Position numbers and translations under genes: made by a program. From the NCBI RefSeq assembly GCF_029168945.1, contig NC_083606.1:14906041-14970040 (forward strand): a stretch of 64,000 nt of DNA. The letters run 5' to 3'. This DNA comes from Cannabis sativa (lineage: Eukaryota; Streptophyta; Magnoliopsida; Rosales; Cannabaceae). This document shows positions 22,669 through 34,375 of the stretch, in pieces (position 1 is the first letter of the stretch; every line of letters starts with the position of its first letter). The notes under the pieces were generated by a model. It was not told where the DNA came from. It did no database searches and was given only the letters and a program-made list of their open reading frames with translations.

Positions 22669-24270
22669 CCTCAAGTTGGAGCATGGCCATCACAAATTCT
22701 TAACTTGTGAAGTAAATACAAAAACTTGCGCTTGCCAAGAGCCTTAGTGAAGATGTCGGCAAGTTGATCATTAGTAGAGACATTAGTGGTAATCTCATCA
22801 CGAATGGTATCACGAACATAATGACAATCAACTTCAATATGCTTGGTACGCTCATAGAAGACAGAATTTTGAGCAGTGTAAAGTGTTGATTGACTATCAC
22901 AATACAAACGCATGGATGACGAATTAGAGACACCCAAAATCACAAGCAAAGCCCTAAGCCATTTCAACTCTGAAGTAACCACATCCATGGAATGATACTC
23001 GACCTTAGTAGAAGATCGTGACATTGTGTGTTATTTTTTTTATCTTCTAAGAAATCAGGGAAGAACCAAGAAATACTATCCAACCAGTAAGAGATCATCG
23101 ATTAAAAGGGCAAGTTGTCTAATCAAAATCACACCAACCAGTCAGAGATAACTCACAATCAGTATGAAGAAGAATGCCTTGGCCCGAAAGCCCTTTTTAA
23201 GTAACGAATCGTACGAAGCACCGCATCCCAATGATCTTGATGAGGTTTTTGCATAAATTGAGCCAAGATATAATTTATATAAACCAAGTCAGGATGTGTG
23301 AAGGATAGAGAAATGAGATTGCCTACTAGGCACCTATACCTTTTGGGATCAACGAGCAAAGATCCTTTTGAAAGAGCCAGCGAGTGATTCTGCTCGATGG
23401 GGAAACCAGCGGGACAAGCCCATAGCAAAGGAGTGTATTTTCATTGGCATAAGAAAATTCCCTCTAAACTCTGAACAACTTCAATGCCAAAAAAATATTT
23501 CAACACACCCAAATCGTTCATATGAAAATACTAGTGCAAATAAGTCTTGAAATGATTAACAATGGAAGCATCATTACCAGAAATAATAAGATCATCAACA
23601 TACATAAGGACATTAAGTTGAATCGAGATGTAGAGTAAACAAAGAGTAATCTAAATAGGATTGAAGGAAATCATAAGTCTTCAAAGAAGCAACTAACATA
23701 TCAAACCAACACCACAATGCCTATCATAAATTGTACAAAGACTTCTTGAGATAACACACTAAACCAGAAGTGCGAACATCGAAGTGAGGAGGAAGTTTGA
23801 TGTAAATTTTTTTATCAAGATCACCATGCAAAAACACATTATGAATATCCATCTGATGCAAGGCCTAATTCTTGATTGTTGTAATTTCTAAGAACACACA
23901 AACAATGACTATTTTTGTAACTAGAGCAAAAGTTTTGTTATAATCAACCCCCTTAATTTGATGATTGCCAAAAATAACCAAACGAGCCTTAAGACACTCA
24001 ACTTTCCCATTCATATGATATAAATTTTATATACCCATTTAAGGCCAAGAGCCCTTTATGTGAAGGTAAAACTACCATTTTCCAAGTGTTATTAGCTTTT
24101 AAACCAGCATAGTTTCGTGCCAACCTTCATTCTACATAGTTTCTTTAAAAAACTGAGGCTCTATGCCTTCTGTGCTAGTTGCAAGAAAAACACGGTGTCG
24201 TGGAGAAAACTTATTACAATTCATACAATGTGTCATAGGATAAGAAATACCTAAGGAGCTAGTAGAAGAC
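22669..24270 (-). pseudogene. Ty1/copia pol remnant: reverse transcriptase and RNase H
   Basis: Read on the minus strand, 24270 to 23429 gives broken reverse transcriptase. It includes a LHGDL-type motif near 23830-23850 and the catalytic YVDD at about 23595-23606. 23428-23159 gives the RT C-terminal part (RYRCLVGNLISLSFTHPDLVY). 23036-22671 gives copia RNase H (SRSSTKVEYHSM, LYCDSQST, TKHIEVDCHYVRD, LADIFTKAL). Frames change and stops occur between the blocks. The element continues upstream (in its own sense) at 26172-26323 after the solo LTR that split it. It is inactive. Confidence 0.8.
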
Positions 24271-26171
24271 TGTTGGAAATTATTTTACCAGGATCTTAGA
24301 TCTACTCACAAGTATGTTGATTAACACCCTAAATATGAACTTTCTAAAACGATAAAATAAACACGTATAAAGTTTAAGAAACCTTACATTGGGTGCAGCG
24401 TAATTAAATGACTCCTTTCGTTCAGATCTCTAACCCTTGTATCCTTTCTGTAGCAGAGTATTATCAAGATCTGAACCTGGATCTCTTTCTCTGAATCTTT
24501 GATGCTGAAACTCCTTCTTGCTGAAAGTCTTTCTTCACAATCTTCCTCACTATGATTGAGGTATCACTTGTTGTGTGTGGGCACTACTCATACACTAAGA
24601 ATTTCGAAATCTCAATGAGGAAGAGAAAGAGAGTGGATTCGGCCAAAGATAGGGCGAGAGAAGGCTCAGTTTTTTTTTTTTCTCTAAAGGAAAAATAGAA
24701 AATTTAAGTGTAATTTTCCTGAAGCCTTCACTATCTATTTATAGCATTCTACTAGGGTTAGGTTTGAATTATTTGGCATTAAAATAATGAAAATATCAGT
24801 TTAAATTGCCTACAAAAGTGGCCGGCCATGCTTAGTGGATTTGGGCCTCACTTTTTGCAATTTTGCAGTTTTACCTTTTCTGCATCTGATTTTCTCAAAA
24901 ACGCCAATTTTCTAATTCAACCATTTAAATGCCAATTCTAACTATTTAATAACTATAAATAATTATTAAATAATATTGTCATTTATCATATTTATTAATT
25001 GAACCATACAAAGTATCATAATTAACAAATATGCCCCTAAAACTCTTTCTTTACAATTTCACCCTTACTTAGTGAAAAATTCACAAATAGACATAGTCTA
25101 AATTGAGAATTATAATTGATTAATCAAAACCAATTACATGAGTCTTACAAGCAATATTATCTCAACTAGTGCGGGGACCATGGGTCTATATAACCGAGCT
25201 TCCAATAAGTAGATCAAGAATTTAACACTAAAATTCACTAACTTATTAATTCTTCGTTGAATCCACGCATAGAACTTAGAATTGCACTCTCAGTATATAG
25301 AATGCTCTATATGTTCCACCATATAGACGCATCATTAGTTATCCATTGTTATAATCCTAATTTGATCAATGATCCTCTATATGAATGATCTACACTTTAA
25401 AGGGATTAGATTACCGTTACACCCTACAATGTATTTATTCCTTAAAACACTTGACCCCGTATAAATGATATTTCAGCTTATGTGAAATGAGTACTCCACC
25501 ATTTATGTTCGTTTGGTCAAACTCGAAGGAGATCATCCTTTGCTTACTATTCGCCAGATCGAAGCTATAGATTCCATGTTTATGATAGCACTCCCACTCA
25601 ATTGCACTACCGTGTTCCCAAAATGTACGTATCACCCTGACCTAAAAGTAGGCTTAACTAACAAATCAAAGAACACGAATAGCCTTTCAAGATTGAGCCT
25701 AATCATAGCAGGATTAAGATCATTTGATCTAGGATCAACTAGGCGATATTGACTTGAATAGATATTACGGTAAGTTTAATAAATCTAAGTCAAAGTTCAA
25801 TATCGGTCCCTTCCGATGCATACTCCATACATCCAACCTGAGCTTTACTTTAACCAATGCTCTGGAAAGAACATAGCATTTCTCCAAATGCAAGTAAACT
25901 CTGTTGTAGATTATCATATCAGTAAAACTCTATGTCTGATAAATCTAGGAAACTTTATTCACATAGTCATGTTTACTTTCCAATGTGTTGACGGCACAAT
26001 AAACAGGATCAAGTATGTGAAAAGGGTTTCAGATGAATTCATACATTATGTACATATAATCATGAAATAAATCATGTGAACCATGCAACATTAAATGTTA
26101 TTTCTGATCTATATTAATAAGTAAATCTGATTATATTGAAATGAGTTTTATTTAGGGCATAGAACCCAACA
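24271..26171 (-). mobile_element. Family-B solo LTR, 1901 bp, TSD aagac
   Basis: Begins tgttggaaattattttacca and ends gggcatagaacccaaca, with the 5-bp direct repeat aagac on both sides (24266-24270, 26172-26176). It is nearly identical in layout to 32630-43172 (opposite strand, interrupted), 44389-46815 and 55657-57548. Those with internal sequence show that the LTR reads from the cccaaca side, so this copy is on the minus strand. It interrupts copia pol. Short frames inside (79 and 84 codons) recur in all copies but resemble no protein. Confidence 0.9.
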
Positions 26172-26323
26172 AAGACAATGAACATGTAGATGTACTCAAA
26201 GATTGCACAGTATGGGTAACAAAATCACGAAGCAGAATAGAGGAGCACATATCCTGCAACTCGTGCCCTAAGACATCCGCAGATGCAAAAGGAGACCCAA
26301 ACACAGGAGGCATATGAGGCGAT
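26172..26323 (-). pseudogene. copia pol remnant, continuation of 22669-24270
   Basis: Starts with the duplicated target aagac and reads on the minus strand as the low-complexity region between integrase and reverse transcriptase of a copia polyprotein. It ends abruptly where a diverged LTR begins at 26324. Confidence 0.5.
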
Positions 26324-27045
26324 GTGTTGGGAATGTTTTACCAGGATCTAGATTTACTAACAAGTATGTTAATTAACATTCTAAATATGAATATCTCTAA
26401 AAACAATGAAATTAAACACATAAGAGTTTTAGAAAATCTTACATTGGTTGCAGTGGAATAATATGACTCCTTCCGCTCAAATCTCTAACCCTTGTTCCTT
26501 TCTGTCGCAGAGTATTATCAAGATGTGAGCCTGTATCTTTTTCTCTCCTTCGGGTTGGTTACCACCGTCTTACCCACTACGATTGAGTACTTGACTTGCT
26601 ATGTGTGGGCATGGCACTCTATCACTATAGGCCAACTATTAAGAACAATGAAGGAGGCTTGAAAACTATATAGAAGGTGTCTCTCATCTACTAGTTGTCG
26701 GATAGAAATTTTGGCAAGTTGAAAGAGTCAAGTGTTCAAGGGGATGAGATGAGAGCATCACGTTCCTTTTATAGTGTTTCAACTAAGGCTTATGTTTGAA
26801 TTATATGGATTAAAAAATAATAAAATATTGTTCAAAAATAACACACTAAGGCCAGTCATATAATGAACCATTCTCTAGTTACAATTTTATCACTTTATTT
26901 CAACCACTTATTCTTCTTTCAATAAAACTATATTTTTCAATTCAATCCTATAAATAACAAAACTATTTATTTAATAATTATAATTAATTACTAAATAAAA
27001 TTGTCATTTATATTATTTATTAGTTAGATAATACAAAGTCTAAAA
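26324..27045 (-). mobile_element. Diverged, truncated relative of the family-B LTR
   Basis: Starts tgttgggaatgttttaccag and follows family B (aacaagtatgtta, tctgtcgcagagtattatcaa, tgtgtgggca, ttaataattataattaatta) with many substitutions and indels. Similarity fades after attagttagataatacaaag near 27030. Either it is a related LTR family or an older copy cut short. No matching second end or target repeat found. Confidence 0.65.
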
Positions 27046-28017
27046 TGGACACCCCGAGTGAAAAGTTATGGCCAAAATATAAAATTCAGCTTTTCTCGAA
27101 AACTGACCAAATGGAATTCCGATTAGTACCATCTAGAATTCCATTTTTGAACAGTCTGAAATACGATTTTCCTCAACTTTAATCCCTCCAAAATAGCTCC
27201 ACACCTAACCAAATCATTCCAAACTTCACAAAGCACATAAATATTATAAATACAAGTCTTTATGTAACCATTGAATAGTCACCAATATATATATAAATTA
27301 ATTAAAACTTATCACTTATATAATAATAATATATTAATAATATTATTAATATTATAAATAAAAACTTTACTAATAATAATTATCATATCATTTTTTAGCC
27401 ACTAAGAAATCTCTACTTTTGGGCTAGGTCAAACCATAAATACTTCTAATTACCATAATGCTTACACTATCAATTTGTCATAACATTCCCATTAAAGTCA
27501 CTAATTAAATCTGTTATAATATTTTAGCCCCTGATCGATTCTCTAAAGTCACCAAACCTAAAAATATTTTTATTTCACCAATAACTCATATATATCCACA
27601 CATGCTATATAAATCTCTGTAATTAATAAATTACACTTATTTATCCATTAATTACAAAATTAAAATTTATGCTAAAATAAATTAGTAGAATCATAATCCT
27701 ACTTACTACCTGATTAACCCATAATATATATATATAAAAGAATTATTGGTTTATAAGAAATTATTGGGTGACTTTTTTTTTTAAAGTTTTTTATTCAAAA
27801 ATAACAGTTTTTTTTTGGAGCATGGCCTCTCTTTTTTAACTCGTATTTGTGTTTCAGCTGGTTTATTAGGCCACTATTGGGATTCCTGAGCCTTTTATTT
27901 ACATGTCCATGAGTAATGCATTTTGACTGTCGAGCTGGTTATATATTTTTCGTACATACTTAGGTTTCTGTAAATTAATTTTAAGCCTGGATTGTAAGAC
28001 AATGCTTTAGTTCTTTC
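27046..28017. other. AT-rich intergenic or old repeat DNA
   Basis: No gene recognised. 27046-27150 resembles LTR-type sequence (gagtgaaaagttatggcc, tctagaattcc) and may belong to the preceding element. From about 27774 the DNA is the plain host sequence in which copia element A inserted (ctttc target at 28013-28017). Confidence 0.5.
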
Positions 28018-28469
28018 TGTTAGAAATTATTGGGGTCACAATTGTATATATAAAATGTGTGTTGGGTCATTAAATAAATAAGTCAAATTTATGTGGTCTA
28101 TTTTGGAATAAAGTTTATGACTTAAGGGCATGATTGTCATGATTTTAATATGTGGATACCATAAGGACAATTTCTATATTGATGAGGGGCCAAATAGAAA
28201 TAGTCAATAAATATTACCAACAGGTTTGTCTGTTGGTAATATAACGGGTAATGGTCCCCATTTGCATCGTATCTTTTCACTCTTGTATCCCCATCACCAA
28301 GAGAAAAAATTTCAGAGAAAGGTTTGATGCAAAGTGGAAGATCATACCAATTAAAGGTCATTACAAAATCGATTGTATGGACTCCGGTACGCTTCCGCTA
28401 ATCTATATTCTATTGTTTGATTCTCTTGAATTAATTAGGGCTATATTCAGAGTTTACAGTATTCTAACA
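28018..28469 (+). repeat. 5' LTR of copia A
   Basis: Runs from tgttagaaattattgggg to attctaaca. Inside is the inverted word accaacaggtttgtctgttggt (about 28213-28234), able to form a stem. Confidence 0.92.
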
Positions 28470-28471
28470 TG

Positions 28472-28482
28472 TGGTATCAGAG
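28472..28482 (+). promoter_or_regulatory. Primer binding site of copia A
   Basis: tggtatcagag, two bases after the LTR, matches the complement of the initiator Met tRNA 3' end for 11 positions and then diverges. Confidence 0.8.
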
Positions 28483-29561
28483 TATCCCTAAATTAGTTCT
28501 TGAGAATATATAGTAGTGTTGATCTTCCATTAAATTATTTTTCCTGGTGACTGTGGTATTATATATATATGCTTATACCATTGAATTTTCTGCATTATTG
28601 CATGCGATTAAAATTTACATTGTGTATATATATTCATGATATGCATGCGATTAAAAAGGCTTTACGATTGAAGTTTTTCTTTTATGTTCTGCCAATTACG
28701 ATTTATATATACTGCCAATTATATTTTGTGGCATATATTCATAAATCAATCGTGTATATATATATATAAACTTCTGCTTTCAATGGATATATAGTATCTG
28801 CGATTGAAGTTTTATATGTATATATATATTGTTACCATTTAAGTGTTTTAGCATATGCGATTGGTATATGCCATTTAAGTGATTTGGCATATGTGATTGC
28901 CATTTAAGTTTTATATGTATATAAATTGTTACAGTATTAATTCATACATATATAATATGCAAATTATATATGTTCTGGGATACGATTATATGTTTTGTTC
29001 TGTTATGTGAGAATGCATTACATTGCATTCTGTTCAGTTTTTTTTTTTTTTATTATTATTATTAAGATTTTATTAAATTATAATAATAATAATAATAATA
29101 CAGTAACAATTAAATTTAAATTTTGGCTTTAGTATTTATTAAGAATATCTAATATTTAATTAAATTAATTGAAATAAAATATCACCAAAGTGATCTCTTT
29201 TGTGTAGATTAATTTAATAAAAATATTATGATAATTATGTGTATGTGATTCATAAATTTATTAACTAACCCAAAGGTGAGTTAGTATTTGGATGAATTTC
29301 ATGCATGTTTGTGGTGATAAATGTGTGACAATTATAAGGAATCTTGTGTGAATAATATGTTAGTCCAAAGATTACATATTGTTTGACATAATTTATTGTC
29401 AATATTTGATCACTACAACAAGAGTACCGCTTACAATTAATATTATTGTCTAAAGACTTAATATTAATGTTGTGTTTGGTATCTTGAGATGGGATTAACC
29501 AATATTTGAATTTATTGTTTTATTTGGATTCTTATATGAGCATGTTATTTATGAAATTGTA
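28483..29561 (+). other. Untranslated leader of copia A
   Basis: About 1.1 kb of AT-rich, non-coding sequence. It has several TA dinucleotide stretches, a repeated catatgcgattg-type word (28600-28910) and a taa microsatellite near 29080-29100. Long leaders between primer site and gag are common in plant copia elements. Confidence 0.7.
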
Positions 29562-30083
29562 TTGTTCTTTTCAATTGTTGCTAGTGTATCAGCTAATCTT
29601 AATTCGGTACCGGTCCTTAATGGTAATAACTTTAAGGACTGGAAGGAGAACATTTTTATTGTTCTTGGCTGCATGGATCTTGACCTTGCATTAAGGATGG
29701 ATCGTCCTGCTTCTCTTACGGATACCAGTACCTCTGAGCAAAGGAGGATTTATGAGAAGTGGGACCGTTCAAACCGCATGAGTCTTATGATCATTAAGCG
29801 CGGCATACCTGAGGCTTTTAGGGGTGCGGTGTTCGAGGAGGTCACCGATGCCACAACTTTCCTTGCTGAAATTGAGAAGCGCTTTGCAAAAAGCGATAAG
29901 GCGGAAACAAGTACTCTTTTAAAGAAACTTATTTCCATGAAGTTTAAGGGCAAGGAAAACATAAGGGAGTACATTATGGAAATGTCTCACCTTGCTTCAA
30001 AGTTGAAGGCACTAAAGCTTGAGCTTTTGGATGACTTGCTTGTGCATTTAGTGCTTATCTCTCTTCCTCCACAATTCAGTTAA
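29562..30083 (+). pseudogene. copia A gag, N-terminal part
   Basis: Encodes a copia Gag N-terminus (SANLNSVPVLNGNNFKDWKE) and the UBN2 capsid domain (KLISMKFKGKENIREYIMEM). No ATG is found at the expected start, so the initiator seems lost. The frame is closed at 30081-30083 by taa where the continuing sequence in the same frame goes on with Gag residues (FKVSYN); a single C to T change would explain this. In a working element this protein forms the virus-like particle. Confidence 0.85.
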
Positions 30084-31481
30084 TTTAAGGTTAGTTACAA
30101 CTGCCAAAGGGAGAAATGGACTCTTAATGAGCTCATTTCATTTTATGTTCAAGAGGAAGAAAGATTGAAGCAAGAAAAGACTGAAAGTGCTCATTTGACA
30201 AGCACCTCTAAGGATAAGGGCAAGAAAAGAAAGAATGAGGCTGCTAAGGATAAATGTCCTGTACATAAGAAACAAACTCAAGCCAATAATGATGATGCTT
30301 GTTTCTTTTGTAACATGAAAGGACACATGAAGAAGGAATGTGCTAAGTACATTGCATGGCGAGCAAAGAAAGGTACATTTCTTACTTTGGTCTGTTCTGA
30401 GGTAAATTTAGCTTCAGTACCAAGAAATACTTGGTGGTTAGATTCTGGTGCTACTACTAACATCAGTGTTTCTATGCAGGGTTGTCTGAGTTACCGAAAG
30501 CCAAATGATGCTGAAAGAAGCATTTATGTGGGAAATGGCAAGTCGGTAAATATGGAAGCAATTGGGCATTTTAGGTTGTTGTTAAGTACTGGTTACTATT
30601 TGGACTTAATAGATACTTTTGTTGTACCGTCTTTTAGACGGAATTTGGTTTCTATTTCTTGTTTGGACAAATTGGGTTATTGTTGTTCATTTGGAAACAA
30701 TTGTTTTAGTTTATCTATTAATTCAAATACTGTAGGAACTGGTTCTCTTATGGTTTATGACAACTTATATTTGCTTGACACTATTGCTTCTTATAGTGAA
30801 ACCTTGAATGTTGAATCGCGTGGTACTAAGCGTAAAATGGATAATGAAAAATCAAGTTCCTTATGGCACAAACGGTTAGGTCACATCTCTAGAAATAGAG
30901 TTGAGCGACTTGTGTCTGATGGAATTTTAGATTCAATTTATTTTTCAGACTTTGATGTTTGCATTGAATGCATCAAAGGCAAACAGACCAAAACAAAGAA
31001 ATTGGGTGCGAAAAGAGCTATAGATGTCGTAGAGTTGATACATACGGATATTTGTGGGCCATTTCCTACACCTTCTTTGAATGGTCAACGATATTTTGTA
31101 TCATTCATAGATGATTACTCAAGATATGCGTACCTATTTCTACTTCATGAAAAGTCTCAAGTCTTGGATGTGTTCAAATCTTTTAAGGCTGAAGTTGAGA
31201 ATCAACTTAGCAAAAGAATAAAGCAAGTCAGGTCTGACCGTGGTGGTGAGTACTATGGCAGATATGACGGATCAGGTGAACAACGTCTAGGACCTTTTGC
31301 CAGATATCTAGAGGAGTGTGGAATTGTCCCACAGTGCACTATGCCAGGATCTCCTAGCATGAATGGTGTTGCTGAAAGACAAAACCGTACTCTTAAAGAT
31401 ATGGTAAGGAGTATGATCAGTCATTCAACCTTACCAAAATCACTCTGGGGAGAGGCACTTAGACAGAAGCCTACATTTTGA
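30084..31481 (+). pseudogene. copia A gag C-terminus, protease and integrase core
   Basis: Same frame as the preceding segment after its stop. In order: basic linker, CCHC knuckle CFFCNMKGHMKKEC (about 30298-30340), and protease motif WWLDSGATTNIS with the catalytic DSG (about 30430-30470). Then the integrase HHCC zinc region (LWHKRLGHIS...CIECIKGKQ) and the DDE core (HTDICGPF, DDYSRYAYLF, VRSDRGGEY, NGVAERQNRTL). An indel near 31460-31470 shifts the frame and ends this segment at 31479-31481. The polyprotein would have been cleaved by its own protease. Confidence 0.9.
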
Positions 31482-32629
31482 ATAGGGTACCAACTAAAGC
31501 AGCTGCAAAAACACCTTATGAGCTTTGGACGGGGCGAAAGCCTAGTCTTAAGCACTTTCATGTTTGGGGATGTCCTGCTGAGGCTAGGCCTTATAGGCCA
31601 AATGAAAAGAAGCTGGAACCCAAAACTGTGAGCAGCTACTTTATTGGATATTCTGAACGATCCAGGGGTTTCAAGTTTTATGATCCCAAAGTAAAGAATA
31701 TATTTGAAACGGGAACTGCAAAGTTTTTTGAGGATATTGAGTTTGGGGGGAGAAATACGGTTAAGGACTTTGTTTTTGAGGAGGATTTAGAATCAACCAC
31801 TCCTCTTGAGGATGAGTTGATTCCTATTCCAATAGTTGCTTTTGAAAATATCCAGGATTCCATTCCTAATATTGATCAAGTTTTAGATCAAGAGAAACCA
31901 AACATAGTCAATCAAACCCCAGAGGTACAAACTCAACAACCTCAAGAACAAGTGCCTTTGCGACGATCCACTAGAGAAAGAAGAAATGCTATTAATACAG
32001 ATGAATACATAGTGTATCTTCAAGAACATGAGGATGGCATTGGAATGATGGAAGATGATCCAATCAACTTTCATCATGCCATGAAAAGTTCTAACTCTCA
32101 AAAGTGGAATGATGCCATGAATGAAGAGAATAAGTCTATGCAAGACAATAAAGTTTGGGAAGTTGTCCCATTACCAGAAGGTGTAAAACCAATTGGTTGT
32201 AAATGGATATTTAAAACCAAGAGGGATGAAAATGGTAATGTGGTGAGGTTTAAGGCACGTCTTGTAGCAAAATTCTATACTCAAAAAGAAGGCATTGACT
32301 ATAAAGAGACTTTCTCTCCGGTTTCATCGAAAGACTCTTTTAGGATAATAATGGCACTTGTTGCTCATTTTGATCTGGAGTTACATCAGATGGATGATAA
32401 AACAGCATTTCTCAATGGCGACATTGATGAGACAATTTATATGGAGCAACCAGAAAACTTTGTGGTTGGTGACCCAAAGAATATGGTTTGCAAATTAAAG
32501 AAATCCATCTATGGACTCAAGCAAGCTTCCCGTCAGTGGTACCACAAATTTCATCAAGTGGTTCTCTTATTTGGTTTTGAGATGAATGTTGTTGATGATT
32601 GTGTGTATCATAAGTTTAGTGGGAGTAAG
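31478..32629 (+). pseudogene. copia A integrase C-terminus and first half of reverse transcriptase
   Basis: In the shifted frame, NRVPTKAAAKTPYELWTGRK continues the integrase, with the copia GYSERSRGFKFYDP module. After a variable linker, RT begins (WNDAMNEENKSM, IGCKWIFKTKRDENG, DDKTAFLNGDIDETIYMEQP, KSIYGLKQASRQWY). It is cut at 32629, just before the catalytic YVDD block, by the family-B LTR. The remainder is found at 43173. Confidence 0.9.
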
Positions 32630-34375
32630 TGTTGGGTTTTTTGCCCTAAATAAAACTCCATTTCAATGTAATCCATTTTATTCAACATCTATACAGAAAC
32701 AGAAGTATTTTTTTCATTCATTTGTGTATGTTTTGGTTCACCTTATCAATTGCTTCTCTATTTGATTTATAAATTCATCTGAAACCCTTGTCACATACTT
32801 GATCCTGTTTATTGTGTTGTCAACATATTGGAAAGTAAACATGACTATGTGAATAAAGTTTCCTAGATTTATCAGACACAGGGTTTTACTGATATGATAA
32901 TCTACAACAGAGTTTACTTGCATTTGGAGAAATGCTATGTTCTTTCCAGAGCATTGGTTAAAGTAAAGCTCAGGTTGGGTGCATGGAGTATGCATCGGAA
33001 GGGACCGATATTGAACTTTGACTTAGATTTATTAAACTTACCGTAAAATCTATTCAAGTCAACATCGCCTAGTTGATCCTAGATCAAATGGTCTTAATCC
33101 TGTTATGATTAGGCTCAATCTCAAGAGGTTATTCGTGTTCTTTGATTTGTTAGTTAAGCCTACTTTTGGGTCAGGGTGATACGTACATTTTGGGAACACG
33201 GTAGTGCAATTGAGTGGGAGCGCTAACATAAACATGGAATCTATAGCTTCCATCTGGCGAATAGTAAGTAAAGGATGATCTCCTTCGAGCTTGACCAAAT
33301 GAAAATAAATGGTGGAGTACTCATTTCACATAAGCTGAAATAACATTTATACAGGGTTAAGTGTTTTAAGGATAAAATACATTGTAGGGTGTAACGGCAA
33401 TCTAATCCCTTTACAGTGTAGATCATTCATATAGAGGATCATTGATCAAATTAGGATTATAACAATGGATAACTAATGATGTGTCTGTATGGTAGAACAT
33501 ATAGAGCATTCTATATACTGAGATTGCAATTCTAAGTTCTATGCGTGGATTCAACGAAGAATTAATAAGTTAGTGAATTTAGGTTATAAATTCTTGATTT
33601 GCTTATTGGAAGCTCGGTTATATAGACCCATGGTCCCCCCACTAGTTGAGATAATATTGCTTGTAAGACTCATATAATTAGTTTTGATTAATCAATTATA
33701 ATTCTCAAATTAGACTATGTCTATTTGTGAATTTTACACTAAGTTGGGCGAAATTGTAAAGAAAGAGTTTTTAGGGTATATTTGTTAATTATGATACTTT
33801 GTATGGTTCAATTAATAAATATGATAAATGACAATATTATTTAATACTTATTTATAGTTATTAAATAATTAGAATTGGCATTTAAATGGTTGAATTTGAA
33901 AATTGGCGTTTTTGAGAAAATGAGATGCAGAAATGATAAAACTGTAAAATTGCAAAAAGTGAGGCCCAAATCCACATTGCCTAGGCCGACCACTTTGATA
34001 GGGTTTTTCATTTGATATTTTCATTATTTTAATGTCAAATAATTATAACCTAACCGTAGTGGAATGCTATAAATAGATAGTGAAGGCTTCAGGAAAATTA
34101 CACTTTCACATCTGATTTCCTTCAGAGAAAAACCTGAGCCTTCTCTCTCTATACCTATCCGCCACCTTCTTCTCTCTCTTCTTCCTTGAAATTTCGAAAC
34201 CACTTAGTGTTAGAGTAGTGCCCACACACAGCAAGTGATACCTCAATCATAGTGAGGAAGATCGTGAAGAAAGACATTCAACAAGAAGGAGTTTCAGCAC
34301 TAAAGAAGGAGAGAAAGAGATCCAGGTTCAGATCTTGATAATACTCTGCGACAGAAAGGATACAAGGGTTAGAGA

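Noticed and set aside
25513..25752. 79-codon ORF recurring at 33059-33298, 45627-45866 and 56890-57129
   Set aside because: It recurs because these are four copies of the same young LTR. It is antisense to the LTR, resembles no protein, and the differences do not look synonymous-biased.
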